Assembly (NCBI GenBank): GCA_016342595.1 | Contig: JAEINY010000002.1 | Coordinates: forward strand, 30,442-94,441 | Length of the DNA stretch: 64,000 bases | Source: Marinilabiliaceae bacterium | GTDB taxonomy: Bacteria > Bacteroidota > Bacteroidia > Bacteroidales > Marinilabiliaceae | Direction of reading: 5' to 3' | Shown: positions 9,283-17,328 of the stretch, piece by piece | Numbering within the stretch: the stretch's first letter is position 1 | Layout of the letters: every line of letters begins with the position of its first letter | Program-made: the position numbers and the translations under genes | Notes under the pieces: model-generated | Seen by the model: only the letters and a program-made list of their open reading frames with translations | Told to the model about the DNA's origin: nothing | Databases searched by the model: none

Positions 9283-9360
9283 AGATATGATTTAGTTACA
9301 GGTTGTTCGATTTAAAAATATCTGAATAACAGGATGTATACAAATGTATTATAATTGGCG

Positions 9361-9381
9361 TTCGAAACGTAATGTTTCGAA
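9361..9381. promoter_or_regulatory. palindromic operator candidate between divergent genes
   Basis: TTCGAAAC, five bases, then GTTTCGAA: an interrupted perfect palindrome with 8-bp arms, centred at 9371. It lies in the intergenic region between the usp start (9282) and the [2Fe-2S] protein start (9499). The geometry fits a dimeric regulator of the Crp/Fnr or Rex type, but the half-site does not match a consensus I recognise. Confidence 0.45.
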
Positions 9382-9498
9382 ACTAAAGATAACGATATGT
9401 TAGGTATTGAAGAGGGAAATAAACTGATAAATATCTTTTGTTTTTTTGTTAAAAAAAATTAATTTACGAAAACCAATTGATGCAAATACCGACGATTT

Positions 9499-9753
9499 AT
9501 GGAAACCAAACATGATATCACAATTTGTCTTGGAAGTTCTTGTTTTTCAAGAGGTAATAAGACTATATTAGAAATAGTGAAGAATTTTTTGAAGGAGCAT
9601 GATTTGAATGGTGAAGTTTTTTTTCACGGTGATTTATGTGGGGGCCACTGTGATGAAGGACCTGTATTGATGATTGATAAGCAGATGTATAAGCAGGTTA
9701 GCAGTGATAATATTTATGATATATTAAATGAATTTTTCGAAATTAGTGTGTAA
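9499..9753 (+). CDS. small thioredoxin-like [2Fe-2S] ferredoxin
   Basis: An 84-residue single-domain protein that corresponds to the C-terminal half of NuoE/HydC. The ligands are C10 and C15 (CLGSSC) and C47 and C51 (CGGHC), and the DEGPVLMIDKQMY segment is typical of thioredoxin-like ferredoxins. It lacks the helical domain of catalytic NuoE subunits. It precedes the PAS-containing hydrogenase homologue by 18 bases. That suggests it feeds electrons to, or takes them from, the sensor rather than a catalytic hydrogenase (inference). Confidence 0.85.
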   Translation: METKHDITICLGSSCFSRGNKTILEIVKNFLKEHDLNGEVFFHGDLCGGHCDEGPVLMIDKQMYKQVSSDNIYDILNEFFEISV

Positions 9754-9771
9754 TTAATTTGTCTTGCTATT

Positions 9772-11625
9772 ATGGGTCAGCTAATTGTATCAGATAAGGA
9801 GAAGTGTAATTTAAGTTATACTTGCGTGAGAGTATGCCCGGCAAAAGCTATTAAAATTGCTGATAAGCATGCACAAATTATACCGGACCGGTGCATCGGT
9901 TGTGGGCATTGTGTTACCATGTGTTCGCAGCATGCCATTCATTACAGAGATGAAAAAAGTAAGACCAAAGGTTTTTTAGAGGGGAGTGAACGCGTGGCAG
10001 CAATTTGCGATCCTGCCATTTCCGGAGAGTTTTCAGATATTACGGATTACCGCAAGTTTGTAGCCATGATTAGGGCACTAGGCTTTGATTTGGTCACTGA
10101 GATGGCTTTTGGGGTTGATCTGGTGGCTATCAAATACAAGGAGTTGTTGGATTCTTTTCAAGGAAAATATTTTATCTCCTCTAAGTGCCCACCTGTTATT
10201 AAATATATTGAGAAGATGCATCCGGATATGGTTGAAAATCTGGCACCCATTGTGCCACCTTTTATTGCCATGTCTAAAGTAATTCGAAAAAAATATGGAC
10301 ACGATCAAAAGGTCGTTTACATTACTGCCTGTACAGCTTCTAAGGATGATGTAAAGGCTTTTACGCAAACGGATGGACAAATAGATTCTGTTATAACGTT
10401 TGTTGAATTGCGTGAATTATTTGCAGAACATGGCATTAAAGAGAGTTCTGTTGAATTTAGCGATTTCGATCCTCCTTTAGGCCGAAAAGGAGGACTTTTT
10501 CCCATTAGTCATGGCCTTTTTCAGGCGGTGGATGTGAATCAGGATTTATTGGAAGCAGATATCCTGATTACCGAAGGGCGCACTAATTTTTTACAATCCA
10601 TTAAAGAGTTTCGAAGTGAAGTGGAGTTGAAGCAACACCTGGATCTGTTTTATTGCAAGGGTTGTATTATGGGACCCGGAGCTTCCAAAGGTGGAAAAAA
10701 ATTCATGCGGCGCTCGCAAGTCATTAAATATGTGAGCAAGCGGATGAAAGACATTGATTGTGATCAGTGGCGAGACGATATTGATAGATATAAAGACCTG
10801 GACTTAACACGTGCTTTTCGATCAATGGATCAACGTTTGCCATATCCGCCCGAAGATCAGATTCAACAAGTGCTGGTTGATATGGGTAAAACGAAAGAGG
10901 AAGATATGTTAGGTTGCGGAGCTTGTGGATATCCTACTTGTAAAGAGTTTGCTGTGGCCCATTTACAGGGGCTGACTGAATATGAGCAGTGCTATACCTA
11001 CACAATAAAAAAAATGCACACTTACATTAGCAAAGTAAATGCGGCCAATGATAAATTGAAAAGAACGCAGGAGGCTCTGCAAAACAGTGAAGAAAAGGCT
11101 CGAATAGAGGAGTTGGCAGCTCGTGAAGCGGCAGAAACCACTACTTCAATGCTTAATAAAATTCGGGCTGGAGTGGTGATAGTGGATAAGGATTTAAAGG
11201 TATTAGAATCCAATAACCATTTTATTGATATGTTGGGTGAAGATGCCCGGGAAATCGCCGAATTAGTACCTGGCTTAAAAGGTGCTGAACTAACCAGTTT
11301 GTTGCCTTTTCATCGGTTGTTCTCATCAGTATTAAAATCAGGGCAGGATGTTTTGAACCGCGATTCACCCTACGGTAATTCCATTTTAAATGTCTCTGTA
11401 TTTACTATAAAAAAGAACCAGGTGGTAGGTGGTATTATTCGGGATTTGATTACTCCTGAGGTGCGTCGTGAGGAGGTCATTACGCGTGCACGTAATGTAA
11501 TACGTGAGAATCTGGAAACCGTTCAACAGATCGCATTTCTTCTGGGTGAAAGCGCTTCTAAAACGGAGAAAACCTTGAATAGTATTATTCAGGCTCAAAA
11601 ATTAGGTTTAGACGATGAATCCTGA
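9772..11625 (+). CDS. sensory [FeFe]-hydrogenase homologue with PAS domain (HydS-like)
   Basis: A 617-residue multidomain protein. Residues 1-60 are a ferredoxin domain; one motif is CIGCGHCVTMC (C41-C51), the other has Ser15 where the second cysteine would be (C12, S15, C18, C22). Residues 75-320 resemble the H-cluster domain: L1 SSKCPP (C139), L2 ITACTA (C187), L3 YCKGCIMGPG (C295, C298). The proton-relay cysteine of TSCCP is Lys138. Residues 380-407 form a Fes-type [4Fe-4S] site (C382, C385, C390, C407), followed by a coiled-coil linker (415-455) and a PAS domain (460-560). It overlaps the phosphatase gene by 11 bases. This matches the phosphatase-linked group C sensory hydrogenases; H2 or redox sensing is likely rather than turnover. 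Confidence 0.85.
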   Translation: MGQLIVSDKEKCNLSYTCVRVCPAKAIKIADKHAQIIPDRCIGCGHCVTMCSQHAIHYRDEKSKTKGFLEGSERVAAICDPAISGEFSDITDYRKFVAMIRALGFDLVTEMAFGVDLVAIKYKELLDSFQGKYFISSKCPPVIKYIEKMHPDMVENLAPIVPPFIAMSKVIRKKYGHDQKVVYITACTASKDDVKAFTQTDGQIDSVITFVELRELFAEHGIKESSVEFSDFDPPLGRKGGLFPISHGLFQAVDVNQDLLEADILITEGRTNFLQSIKEFRSEVELKQHLDLFYCKGCIMGPGASKGGKKFMRRSQVIKYVSKRMKDIDCDQWRDDIDRYKDLDLTRAFRSMDQRLPYPPEDQIQQVLVDMGKTKEEDMLGCGACGYPTCKEFAVAHLQGLTEYEQCYTYTIKKMHTYISKVNAANDKLKRTQEALQNSEEKARIEELAAREAAETTTSMLNKIRAGVVIVDKDLKVLESNNHFIDMLGEDAREIAELVPGLKGAELTSLLPFHRLFSSVLKSGQDVLNRDSPYGNSILNVSVFTIKKNQVVGGIIRDLITPEVRREEVITRARNVIRENLETVQQIAFLLGESASKTEKTLNSIIQAQKLGLDDES

Positions 11626-12805
11626 TAATAAGTTTTTTATAGATATCGAATGTCGCCAGAATAATCATGTGGGAGAACTCATTTGTGGTGATGTCTTTTT
11701 ATCCCGCCGTATAAAGGAAGAGGGGCGAACAGTAGTAGTACTTTCAGATGGGATGGGCAGTGGTGTGAAAGCGAATGTTTTAGCTACATTAACAGCTTCC
11801 ATGGCCATTAATTTTACGGAGGAACATCGGGAAGTTCAGAAGATAGCTGAGATTATTATGAATACACTACCAGTGTGTAGTGTACGGAAGATGAGCTACA
11901 GTACCTTTACGATAATAGATATTGAGGACGATGGGACCACCACCATTGTCGAATATGATAATCCCTCATGCTCAGTGATGCGTGGTAATCAAATATTTGA
12001 TCCAGGCTGGGAAGAGATTGAAATGGAAAGTGATAGTAATAAAGGAAAGAAATTACATACCTGTAAATTTAAGGCACTTAAAGAAGATCGAATATTCTTT
12101 TGGACAGATGGGATTGCACAATCTGGAATGGGATCTAAAGCATTACCATTTGGTTGGGGGCGTGAAGAAATGGAAAATTACGTTCAGAAAATAGTTAAAT
12201 ACACCCCATTTGCTTCGTCTGGAAAATTAGCTCAGAAGGTTGTCAATATTGCCTGTTTGCACGATGGTGATAAGCCCAAAGACGACTCTTCTTGTGGTGT
12301 TATTTATTTTAGAGAACCGCGTAAGTTATTGTTGGTTTCCGGCCCCCCCTTTGAGGATAAAAATGATTTTGATTTTTCACTAAAAGTCAGTCGATTTAAA
12401 GGGAAGCGGATTATTGCCGGTGGAACGACTGCTGAAATTATTGCACGGGAGCTAGCTTTGAGATTTGATGCTGGTATGGATTCAGAAGACCCTGATCTAC
12501 CTCCCGTATCATATGTAGAAGGGATGACTCTGGTCACAGAAGGAATTTTGACTTTAGGGAAAGTGTCTAAATTGTTAGAACATTATCATAAGGACACACG
12601 ACTAGGCAATGGTCCTGCTGATCAAATTATTAAGTTGTTGTTGGAAAGTGATAAGATTCATGTGTTGAATGGTACCAGAATTAATGTTGCGCATCAAGAT
12701 CCGAATTTGCCAATTGAGTTGGAAATTAGACGGACTGTTATTAAACGTATTGTAAAATTATTGGAGGAAAAATTTCTCAAGGAGGTGGATGTAGAGTACA
12801 TGTAG
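11615..12805 (+). CDS. SpoIIE/PP2C-family protein phosphatase linked to the sensory hydrogenase
   Basis: A 396-residue protein whose first 230 residues are a SpoIIE-type PP2C phosphatase. Metal-binding signatures are VVVLSDGMGSG (residues 40-50), FFWTDGI and DDSSCGVI. The rest (about 240-396, beginning LLLVSGPPFEDKND) is a conserved extension that I cannot assign. The start lies 11 bases inside the preceding sensor gene, so the two are translationally coupled and probably work as one signalling pair. The expected substrate is a phosphorylated Ser/Thr protein. No STAS anti-anti-sigma protein is encoded nearby. Confidence 0.85.
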   Translation: MNPDNKFFIDIECRQNNHVGELICGDVFLSRRIKEEGRTVVVLSDGMGSGVKANVLATLTASMAINFTEEHREVQKIAEIIMNTLPVCSVRKMSYSTFTIIDIEDDGTTTIVEYDNPSCSVMRGNQIFDPGWEEIEMESDSNKGKKLHTCKFKALKEDRIFFWTDGIAQSGMGSKALPFGWGREEMENYVQKIVKYTPFASSGKLAQKVVNIACLHDGDKPKDDSSCGVIYFREPRKLLLVSGPPFEDKNDFDFSLKVSRFKGKRIIAGGTTAEIIARELALRFDAGMDSEDPDLPPVSYVEGMTLVTEGILTLGKVSKLLEHYHKDTRLGNGPADQIIKLLLESDKIHVLNGTRINVAHQDPNLPIELEIRRTVIKRIVKLLEEKFLKEVDVEYM

Positions 12806-12997
12806 TAATAATTTGTTAGTAGTATGATAAAAATCATCACCCTCAACTTTCTTATGGATTGAAGTAAAGGTGTTAAGTATTCCTTATAAATTGAAAGAAG
12901 CCCCTTTTTTATTATCGCAATGTGTAGCCTGTTAATTTAGATTTGATATATATTAACAAAAAGAAACAAACGTGCTTTTTTTTTTCGCCTGAATACT

Positions 12998-13014
12998 ATT
13001 CATTTGTAATGAAT
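12998..13014. promoter_or_regulatory. interrupted palindrome upstream of the second signalling unit
   Basis: ATTCATT, TGT, AATGAAT: 7-bp perfect arms. It lies 70 bases before the DRTGG gene at 13084, within the 278-bp gap after the phosphatase gene. It may be an operator. The sequence differs from the palindrome at 9361. Confidence 0.3.
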
Positions 13015-13083
13015 TCGGGAAAATTTTCTTTAATACTTGAGTTAAAAAGTGTTGAAAATTTTAAAGAAACTAAGTAATCGTTA

Positions 13084-13428
13084 ATGGAAATAAGAAAAAT
13101 TACTGAAGTTCTGGATGCCAAGGTGATTTGTGGTGAGGAATATCTGGATCGTGGCATTGAATGTGGTTTTGCCAGTGACCTGATGAGTGACGTTTTAACA
13201 CTCGATTCAGAGCATTTGGTGCTCATCACTGGATTAGCCAATATGCAAGTAGTGCGAACGGCTGAAATGGCTGATATATCTTGTGTTCTATTTGTACGTG
13301 ATAAAACAGCCACTCCTGAGATGATAAACATAGCCAGCGAAAATAATATGGTTTTGCTGGAATGTCGCTATTCAATGTTTAAAACGATTGGGATGTTGCA
13401 CGATGCTGGTTTACAACCAGTATATTGA
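13084..13428 (+). CDS. DRTGG domain protein (first copy)
   Basis: A 114-residue protein consisting of one DRTGG-type domain: ITEVLDAKVICGEEYLDRGIECGFASDLMSDVLTL, then LVLITGLANMQVVRTAEMADISCVLFV. DRTGG domains occur in phosphotransacetylase-associated and HPr-kinase-related proteins and probably bind a small molecule; the ligand is unknown. A second copy lies at 15239-15571. DRTGG genes beside hydrogenase-like proteins and ATPases recur in clostridial hydrogenase loci (from memory). It heads a tightly packed run to 16872 with gaps of 4-15 bases. Confidence 0.8.
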   Translation: MEIRKITEVLDAKVICGEEYLDRGIECGFASDLMSDVLTLDSEHLVLITGLANMQVVRTAEMADISCVLFVRDKTATPEMINIASENNMVLLECRYSMFKTIGMLHDAGLQPVY

Positions 13429-13440
13429 TGACCGGGCGCG

Positions 13441-13857
13441 ATGGAATTTAAATACGAAGTAGAAGGTGGCAACTTTACCAAAGCAGGTAATGCAGCTAGC
13501 GCAGTTAAGAAAGTATTGAAGCAGCTCAACGTAGATCCCAAAGTGGTGAAACGTGTAGTTGTTGCTCTTTATGAAGGTGAGGTTAATGTGGTGGCACATG
13601 CCTACAAAGGTCAAATATTGGTCGACATTGATCCATCGCGTATTGTGATTCGCATAGAGGATCAGGGACCTGGTATTCCTGATATTGACCTGGCCATGCA
13701 GGTTGGATATTCAACTGCTTCGGCCATGGTGCGTGAAATGGGATTTGGTGCTGGTATGGGGTTGCCTAATATGAAGCGAAACGCCGATTCTTTAACTGTT
13801 TCAAGTAAAGTGGGCGAAGGTACCACTGTTGAACTTATTACCAATTTAACTACTTAA
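13441..13857 (+). CDS. RsbW/SpoIIAB-like GHKL ATPase
   Basis: A 138-residue GHKL-type ATPase of the anti-sigma factor/serine kinase class. The N box is in VALYEGEVNVVAHAY, the G1 box is IEDQGPGIPD and the G2 box is GFGAGMGLPNMKRNAD. There is no histidine phosphoacceptor domain. Such proteins phosphorylate a partner or sequester a sigma factor, and are opposed by PP2C phosphatases like the one at 11615. The partner is not visible here. The gene starts 12 bases after the DRTGG gene. Confidence 0.82.
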   Translation: MEFKYEVEGGNFTKAGNAASAVKKVLKQLNVDPKVVKRVVVALYEGEVNVVAHAYKGQILVDIDPSRIVIRIEDQGPGIPDIDLAMQVGYSTASAMVREMGFGAGMGLPNMKRNADSLTVSSKVGEGTTVELITNLTT

Positions 13858-13872
13858 ATCGCTGAATCAGGA

Positions 13873-15249
13873 ATGGATAAAGAGCAATTTTATCATGCAT
13901 TGGAAGTGGACAAAGAGCTATGTTATGGGTGTACCCATTGTATGACAGTTTGTCCGACCAACGCCATTCGCATCCATGACGGTGTGGCCTCCATACGCAA
14001 AAACTGGTGTGTGGATTGTGGGGAGTGCATGAAAGCTTGTCCGGTAGATGCCATCTATGTAGAGCAGGATGACTTTGCCAAAATATTCAACTACGATGAG
14101 CGTGTAGCTATTCTACCTTCTGTATTTATAGGCCAGTTTTCAAAACAGATTGCTGAGTCCGAAATAATTGATGTTCTTCAGGAGCTTGGGTTTACGCATG
14201 TTATTCCGGCCGAGGCAGCTGTGGAGGTGATCAATGAATCCATGTTGGAGGAATTTAATGACGATCGGGAGAAACCATTAATAAGTCCGTTTTGTCCAGC
14301 TATTGTTCGATTGATTCAAGTGAAATTTCCAGGCTTGGTTAATAACATCATTCCAATAAAACCACCTATCGATACTTCAGCAGTATATTTCCGTCAACGA
14401 CTGATTGATGAAGGGAAAGACCCTGAAAAAATAGGAATTTTTTACGTCACACCATGTGCTGCTAAAATTGCAACAGTTAAAAATCCGGTTGGTGAAGACA
14501 CGTCTTATGTTGATGGCGTTATTAATATGGATTTTCTTTATAATAAAGTGTACCACGTATTAAAAACCAAGGATTTAGTAAAAGCCCAAGAGACAGATGA
14601 GAACATGAACTTATCGTCTAAAGGTTTAATATGGAGTTTAACAGAAGGAGAAGCTGATCATATGAAAGGGCGCTGTCTGGCCATTGATGAAATTCACAAT
14701 GTGATTTCTTTTCTTGAGAAAGTGGAGAATGATGAAATTGTAAATGTCGATTTCCTGGAATTGAGGGCTTGTGATCAGAGTTGTGCAGGTGGTGTATTGT
14801 TGTCGGAGAACCGTTTTCTAACGGTTGAGCGACTTAAAACTCGAGCACGTCGTTTGGAAGAGGCTGGTAAAAAAGCACCGGTTATTGAAAAGAAATATCA
14901 ATCTTATATCAAAAAGCAGTTAAAAGTAGGGAAAGTTGAGCCCCGTTCAATGATGGTTTTGGATGAGGATATGGGCGTAGCTTTGAAGAAAATGGAACGG
15001 GTACGTCGTATTATGAGTTTTCTTCCGGGGATTGACTGTGGAGCCTGTGGAGCTCCCAACTGTGAAAGTTTAGCTGAAGATATTGTACGCAAAGAAGCCC
15101 ATTTATCTAATTGTGTTTTTTTGCAGCGGATGATGGAGAAAAAACGCAAAATAAGTCCAGAGCGTTCCATTCGAATTATTGAAGAAACGTGGGGAAAGGA
15201 TCGATTGGATAACGATTATAACAAAAAGAACCCTAACAATGAAAGTTAA
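13873..15249 (+). CDS. second non-canonical [FeFe]-hydrogenase homologue
   Basis: A 458-residue protein. Residues 12-57 hold two complete ferredoxin motifs (C17/20/23/27 and C46/49/52/56). Residues 75-310 form an H-cluster-like domain: L1 SPFCPA (C141), L2 YVTPCAAK (C195), L3 RACDQSCAGG (C300, C304). All four [4Fe-4S]H ligand positions are cysteine, but the proton-relay position before C141 is Phe140. The C-terminus carries a Fes-type site (C389, C392, C397, C414). There is no PAS domain. A regulatory or electron-sensing role beside the GHKL ATPase and DRTGG proteins is likely. The C-terminus overlaps the next gene by 11 bases. Confidence 0.82.
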   Translation: MDKEQFYHALEVDKELCYGCTHCMTVCPTNAIRIHDGVASIRKNWCVDCGECMKACPVDAIYVEQDDFAKIFNYDERVAILPSVFIGQFSKQIAESEIIDVLQELGFTHVIPAEAAVEVINESMLEEFNDDREKPLISPFCPAIVRLIQVKFPGLVNNIIPIKPPIDTSAVYFRQRLIDEGKDPEKIGIFYVTPCAAKIATVKNPVGEDTSYVDGVINMDFLYNKVYHVLKTKDLVKAQETDENMNLSSKGLIWSLTEGEADHMKGRCLAIDEIHNVISFLEKVENDEIVNVDFLELRACDQSCAGGVLLSENRFLTVERLKTRARRLEEAGKKAPVIEKKYQSYIKKQLKVGKVEPRSMMVLDEDMGVALKKMERVRRIMSFLPGIDCGACGAPNCESLAEDIVRKEAHLSNCVFLQRMMEKKRKISPERSIRIIEETWGKDRLDNDYNKKNPNNES

Positions 15250-15571
15250 CGATATAGTTGAAAAACTAAACCTAAAAGTATTTAGTGGTAAAGAAGGTCT
15301 TGATAGGGAGGTGACTGGTGGATATACTTCTGACCTATTAAGTGATGTGATGGGGAATGCCGATGAAAGTCAGCTTTGGGTCACCCTGCAAACACATCGT
15401 AATGTGATGGCTGTTGCTTCGTTAAAAGAGGTCGCAGCGGTGATTATTGTAAAAGGATTAGAGCCCGAAGAAAATACCATGAGTCAAAGTAATGATGAGG
15501 GTATTCCTTTGTTGGGTACTGATCTGGAAACTTTTGAAATATCTGGTAAGCTATACGAGCTTTTGAAATAA
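15239..15571 (+). CDS. DRTGG domain protein (second copy)
   Basis: A 110-residue protein starting at the ATG at 15239 (MKVNDIVEKL), which overlaps the end of the hydrogenase-like gene. The open frame extends a further 20 codons upstream, but that part is inside the preceding gene. It is the same domain as the protein at 13084, with DIVEKLNLKVFSGKEGLDREVTGGYTSDLLSDVM and a C-terminal IPLLGTDLETFEISGKLYELL. The pair flanks the hydrogenase-like protein, which suggests a heteromeric assembly (inference). Confidence 0.8.
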   Translation: MKVNDIVEKLNLKVFSGKEGLDREVTGGYTSDLLSDVMGNADESQLWVTLQTHRNVMAVASLKEVAAVIIVKGLEPEENTMSQSNDEGIPLLGTDLETFEISGKLYELLK

Positions 15572-15575
15572 TGGG

Positions 15576-16319
15576 ATGAACCGGTATAAAGCTGATTTGC
15601 ATATTCACTCTGTATTGTCACCATGCGGGAGCTTGGAGATGAGTCCTCAGATGATTGTTGATGCGGCCCGGACAAAAGGATTGGATGTGATTGCCATTAC
15701 TGATCACAATTCAACTCGACAATGTAAAGTGGTGGCTCAGTTAGCTAAAAAGGAAGGGATAATGGTTCTTTGCGGTGCTGAAGTAACTACACGAGAGGAA
15801 GTGCATTGCGTGACGCTCTTTGAAAGTTTTGAAAAATTGGATGCCTTTCAAGTTTATCTGGATCAACATCTTCCTGAAGTGAAAAACAATCCCGATGTAT
15901 TCGGACATCAGGTTTGGGTCAATGCAAAGGAAGAGATTATGGGCCAGGAGGACCGCTTGTTAATCAGTGGTTTGAATCAAACTATCGAGGAGGTGCAGGC
16001 TAAGGTACATGAGCTCAACGGGTTATTTGTTTTGGCTCATGTGGATAAAAAACGGTTTAGTATTTATAGTCAATTAGGGTTTTTGCCTTTTGATTTATCT
16101 ATAGATGCAATGGAAATCAGTCCTTTGGCAAAGGTAGGTGAGTTGGTGAAAAAACATCCCGAAATTAAAAACTACGTGCTGTTGCGTTCGTCAGATGCAC
16201 ATATGCCGGATCAAATTGGTCAACGGTATACTGAGTTTCTGATGGAGGAGCTTTCTTTTGATGAGATTAAACTAGCGCTGCGACAAGAAAACGGCAGAAA
16301 AACAGAAATCGGAAATTAA
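15576..16319 (+). CDS. PHP domain phosphoesterase
   Basis: A 247-residue PHP-family protein. Metal ligands are visible in DLHIHSVLSPCG (residues 7-18), ITDHNS, GAEVTT, LAHVDK and SSDAHMPDQIG, so the trinuclear metal site looks complete. The family hydrolyses phosphoesters, including nucleotides and histidinol phosphate; this member's substrate is unknown. The gene starts four bases after the DRTGG stop and lies eight bases before the next ATPase gene. Confidence 0.83.
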   Translation: MNRYKADLHIHSVLSPCGSLEMSPQMIVDAARTKGLDVIAITDHNSTRQCKVVAQLAKKEGIMVLCGAEVTTREEVHCVTLFESFEKLDAFQVYLDQHLPEVKNNPDVFGHQVWVNAKEEIMGQEDRLLISGLNQTIEEVQAKVHELNGLFVLAHVDKKRFSIYSQLGFLPFDLSIDAMEISPLAKVGELVKKHPEIKNYVLLRSSDAHMPDQIGQRYTEFLMEELSFDEIKLALRQENGRKTEIGN

Positions 16320-16326
16320 TAGAATA

Positions 16327-16872
16327 ATGAAGGATTTGTCGATGCACATTATGGATATTGTTCAAAACTCAGTGCGAGGGAAAGCGCATTTGGTGCAAGT
16401 GACAATAGTTGAAAAAGGCGAAGATTTGATCATTCATGTGGAAGATGATGGAACGGGAATGGATGCGGAAACGCTAGCGAAAGTAACCGACCCGTTTTTT
16501 ACATCGCGTACCACTCGAAAAGTTGGATTAGGCATTCCGCTAATTAAACAGAATGCAGAGCAAACGGATGGGAAGTTAGATCTTACTTCAGAGTTGGGGA
16601 AAGGTACCATATTGAGAGCGATATTCGGACGCTATCATATTGACCGACCACCAATGGGTGATATTCCTGGTACAATGGCTCAGTTAATCTCTGGAAATTC
16701 GGAACTGGACTTTGTGTTTAGCTATGAGAAAGATGGGGAAACCTATCGTTTAGATAGTCGCGAAGTGAAAGAGATTTTAGGGGATGTGGACATTCGTCTG
16801 CCCAAAGTGGCCAATTTTTTAAAACAAATGATTGACGAGAATTTAAAGGAAATTAAAGTAGAGTATAACTAA
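16327..16872 (+). CDS. histidine-kinase-type ATPase without phosphoacceptor
   Basis: A 181-residue protein whose first 105 residues form a GHKL ATPase core: N box HIMDIVQNSVRGKA, G1 box VEDDGTGMDAETL, F box VTDPFFTSRTTRKVGLGIPLIKQNAE. It has no H box and no sensor domain. The C-terminal 75 residues (from DRPPMGDIPGTMAQLI) are not assignable to a family I know. It is the last gene before the bifurcating hydrogenase operon (gap 36 bases). The two units may be co-transcribed, tying the signalling block to hydrogenase 2. Confidence 0.8.
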   Translation: MKDLSMHIMDIVQNSVRGKAHLVQVTIVEKGEDLIIHVEDDGTGMDAETLAKVTDPFFTSRTTRKVGLGIPLIKQNAEQTDGKLDLTSELGKGTILRAIFGRYHIDRPPMGDIPGTMAQLISGNSELDFVFSYEKDGETYRLDSREVKEILGDVDIRLPKVANFLKQMIDENLKEIKVEYN

Positions 16873-16908
16873 TTAAGAAAGTTAATAATTAACTAATAAC
16901 CAATCGCT

Positions 16909-17316
16909 ATGACAAAAGTAAAATCGCTTAACGACCTCAAGAAGATGAGGGAGGAGCTGCAAGCTAAGGTGACGTTGCGCGAAAAAAGTGACCATCCTGA
17001 TAAGTTGGTTCAGGTGAAGGTTTCGATGGCTACCTGCGGAATTGCATCAGGTGCTAAAGAAATCATGAACTACTTTATTGAGGAGTTGGATCATCGTGCC
17101 GTTGAAGCCATCGTAACTCAAACGGGTTGTATGGGTTTCTGTCATGCTGAACCAACCATTGAAGTTATTTTGCCGGGTGAGGCATCTGTTGTTTTTGGTC
17201 ATGTTGACATTAAAAGGGCTGATGAAATCATTGAAAAATACATCAAAGGTGGTGAGCTGGTGGATGGAATCATCCCGGTAAATTATGAAACCGTTAAAGA
17301 GAACAAAAACGAATAG
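16909..17316 (+). CDS. [FeFe] hydrogenase 2, HndB-like small [2Fe-2S] subunit
   Basis: A 135-residue thioredoxin-like Fe-S protein of the HndB type. Cluster residues seen are C43 (ATCGIASGA) and C74 and C78 (TGCMGFC). A fourth cysteine is not in the usual position. It is the first of four subunits in the order B, C, D, A relative to Desulfovibrio Hnd. It probably relays electrons within the complex. Confidence 0.85.
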   Translation: MTKVKSLNDLKKMREELQAKVTLREKSDHPDKLVQVKVSMATCGIASGAKEIMNYFIEELDHRAVEAIVTQTGCMGFCHAEPTIEVILPGEASVVFGHVDIKRADEIIEKYIKGGELVDGIIPVNYETVKENKNE

Positions 17317-17328
17317 TTTTTTTACGCT

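Noticed and set aside
9283..9498. precise promoter for the sensory block
   Set aside because: TATCTTTT at 9432 only partly fits TAnnTTTG and the upstream element spacing is off; not listed as a feature.
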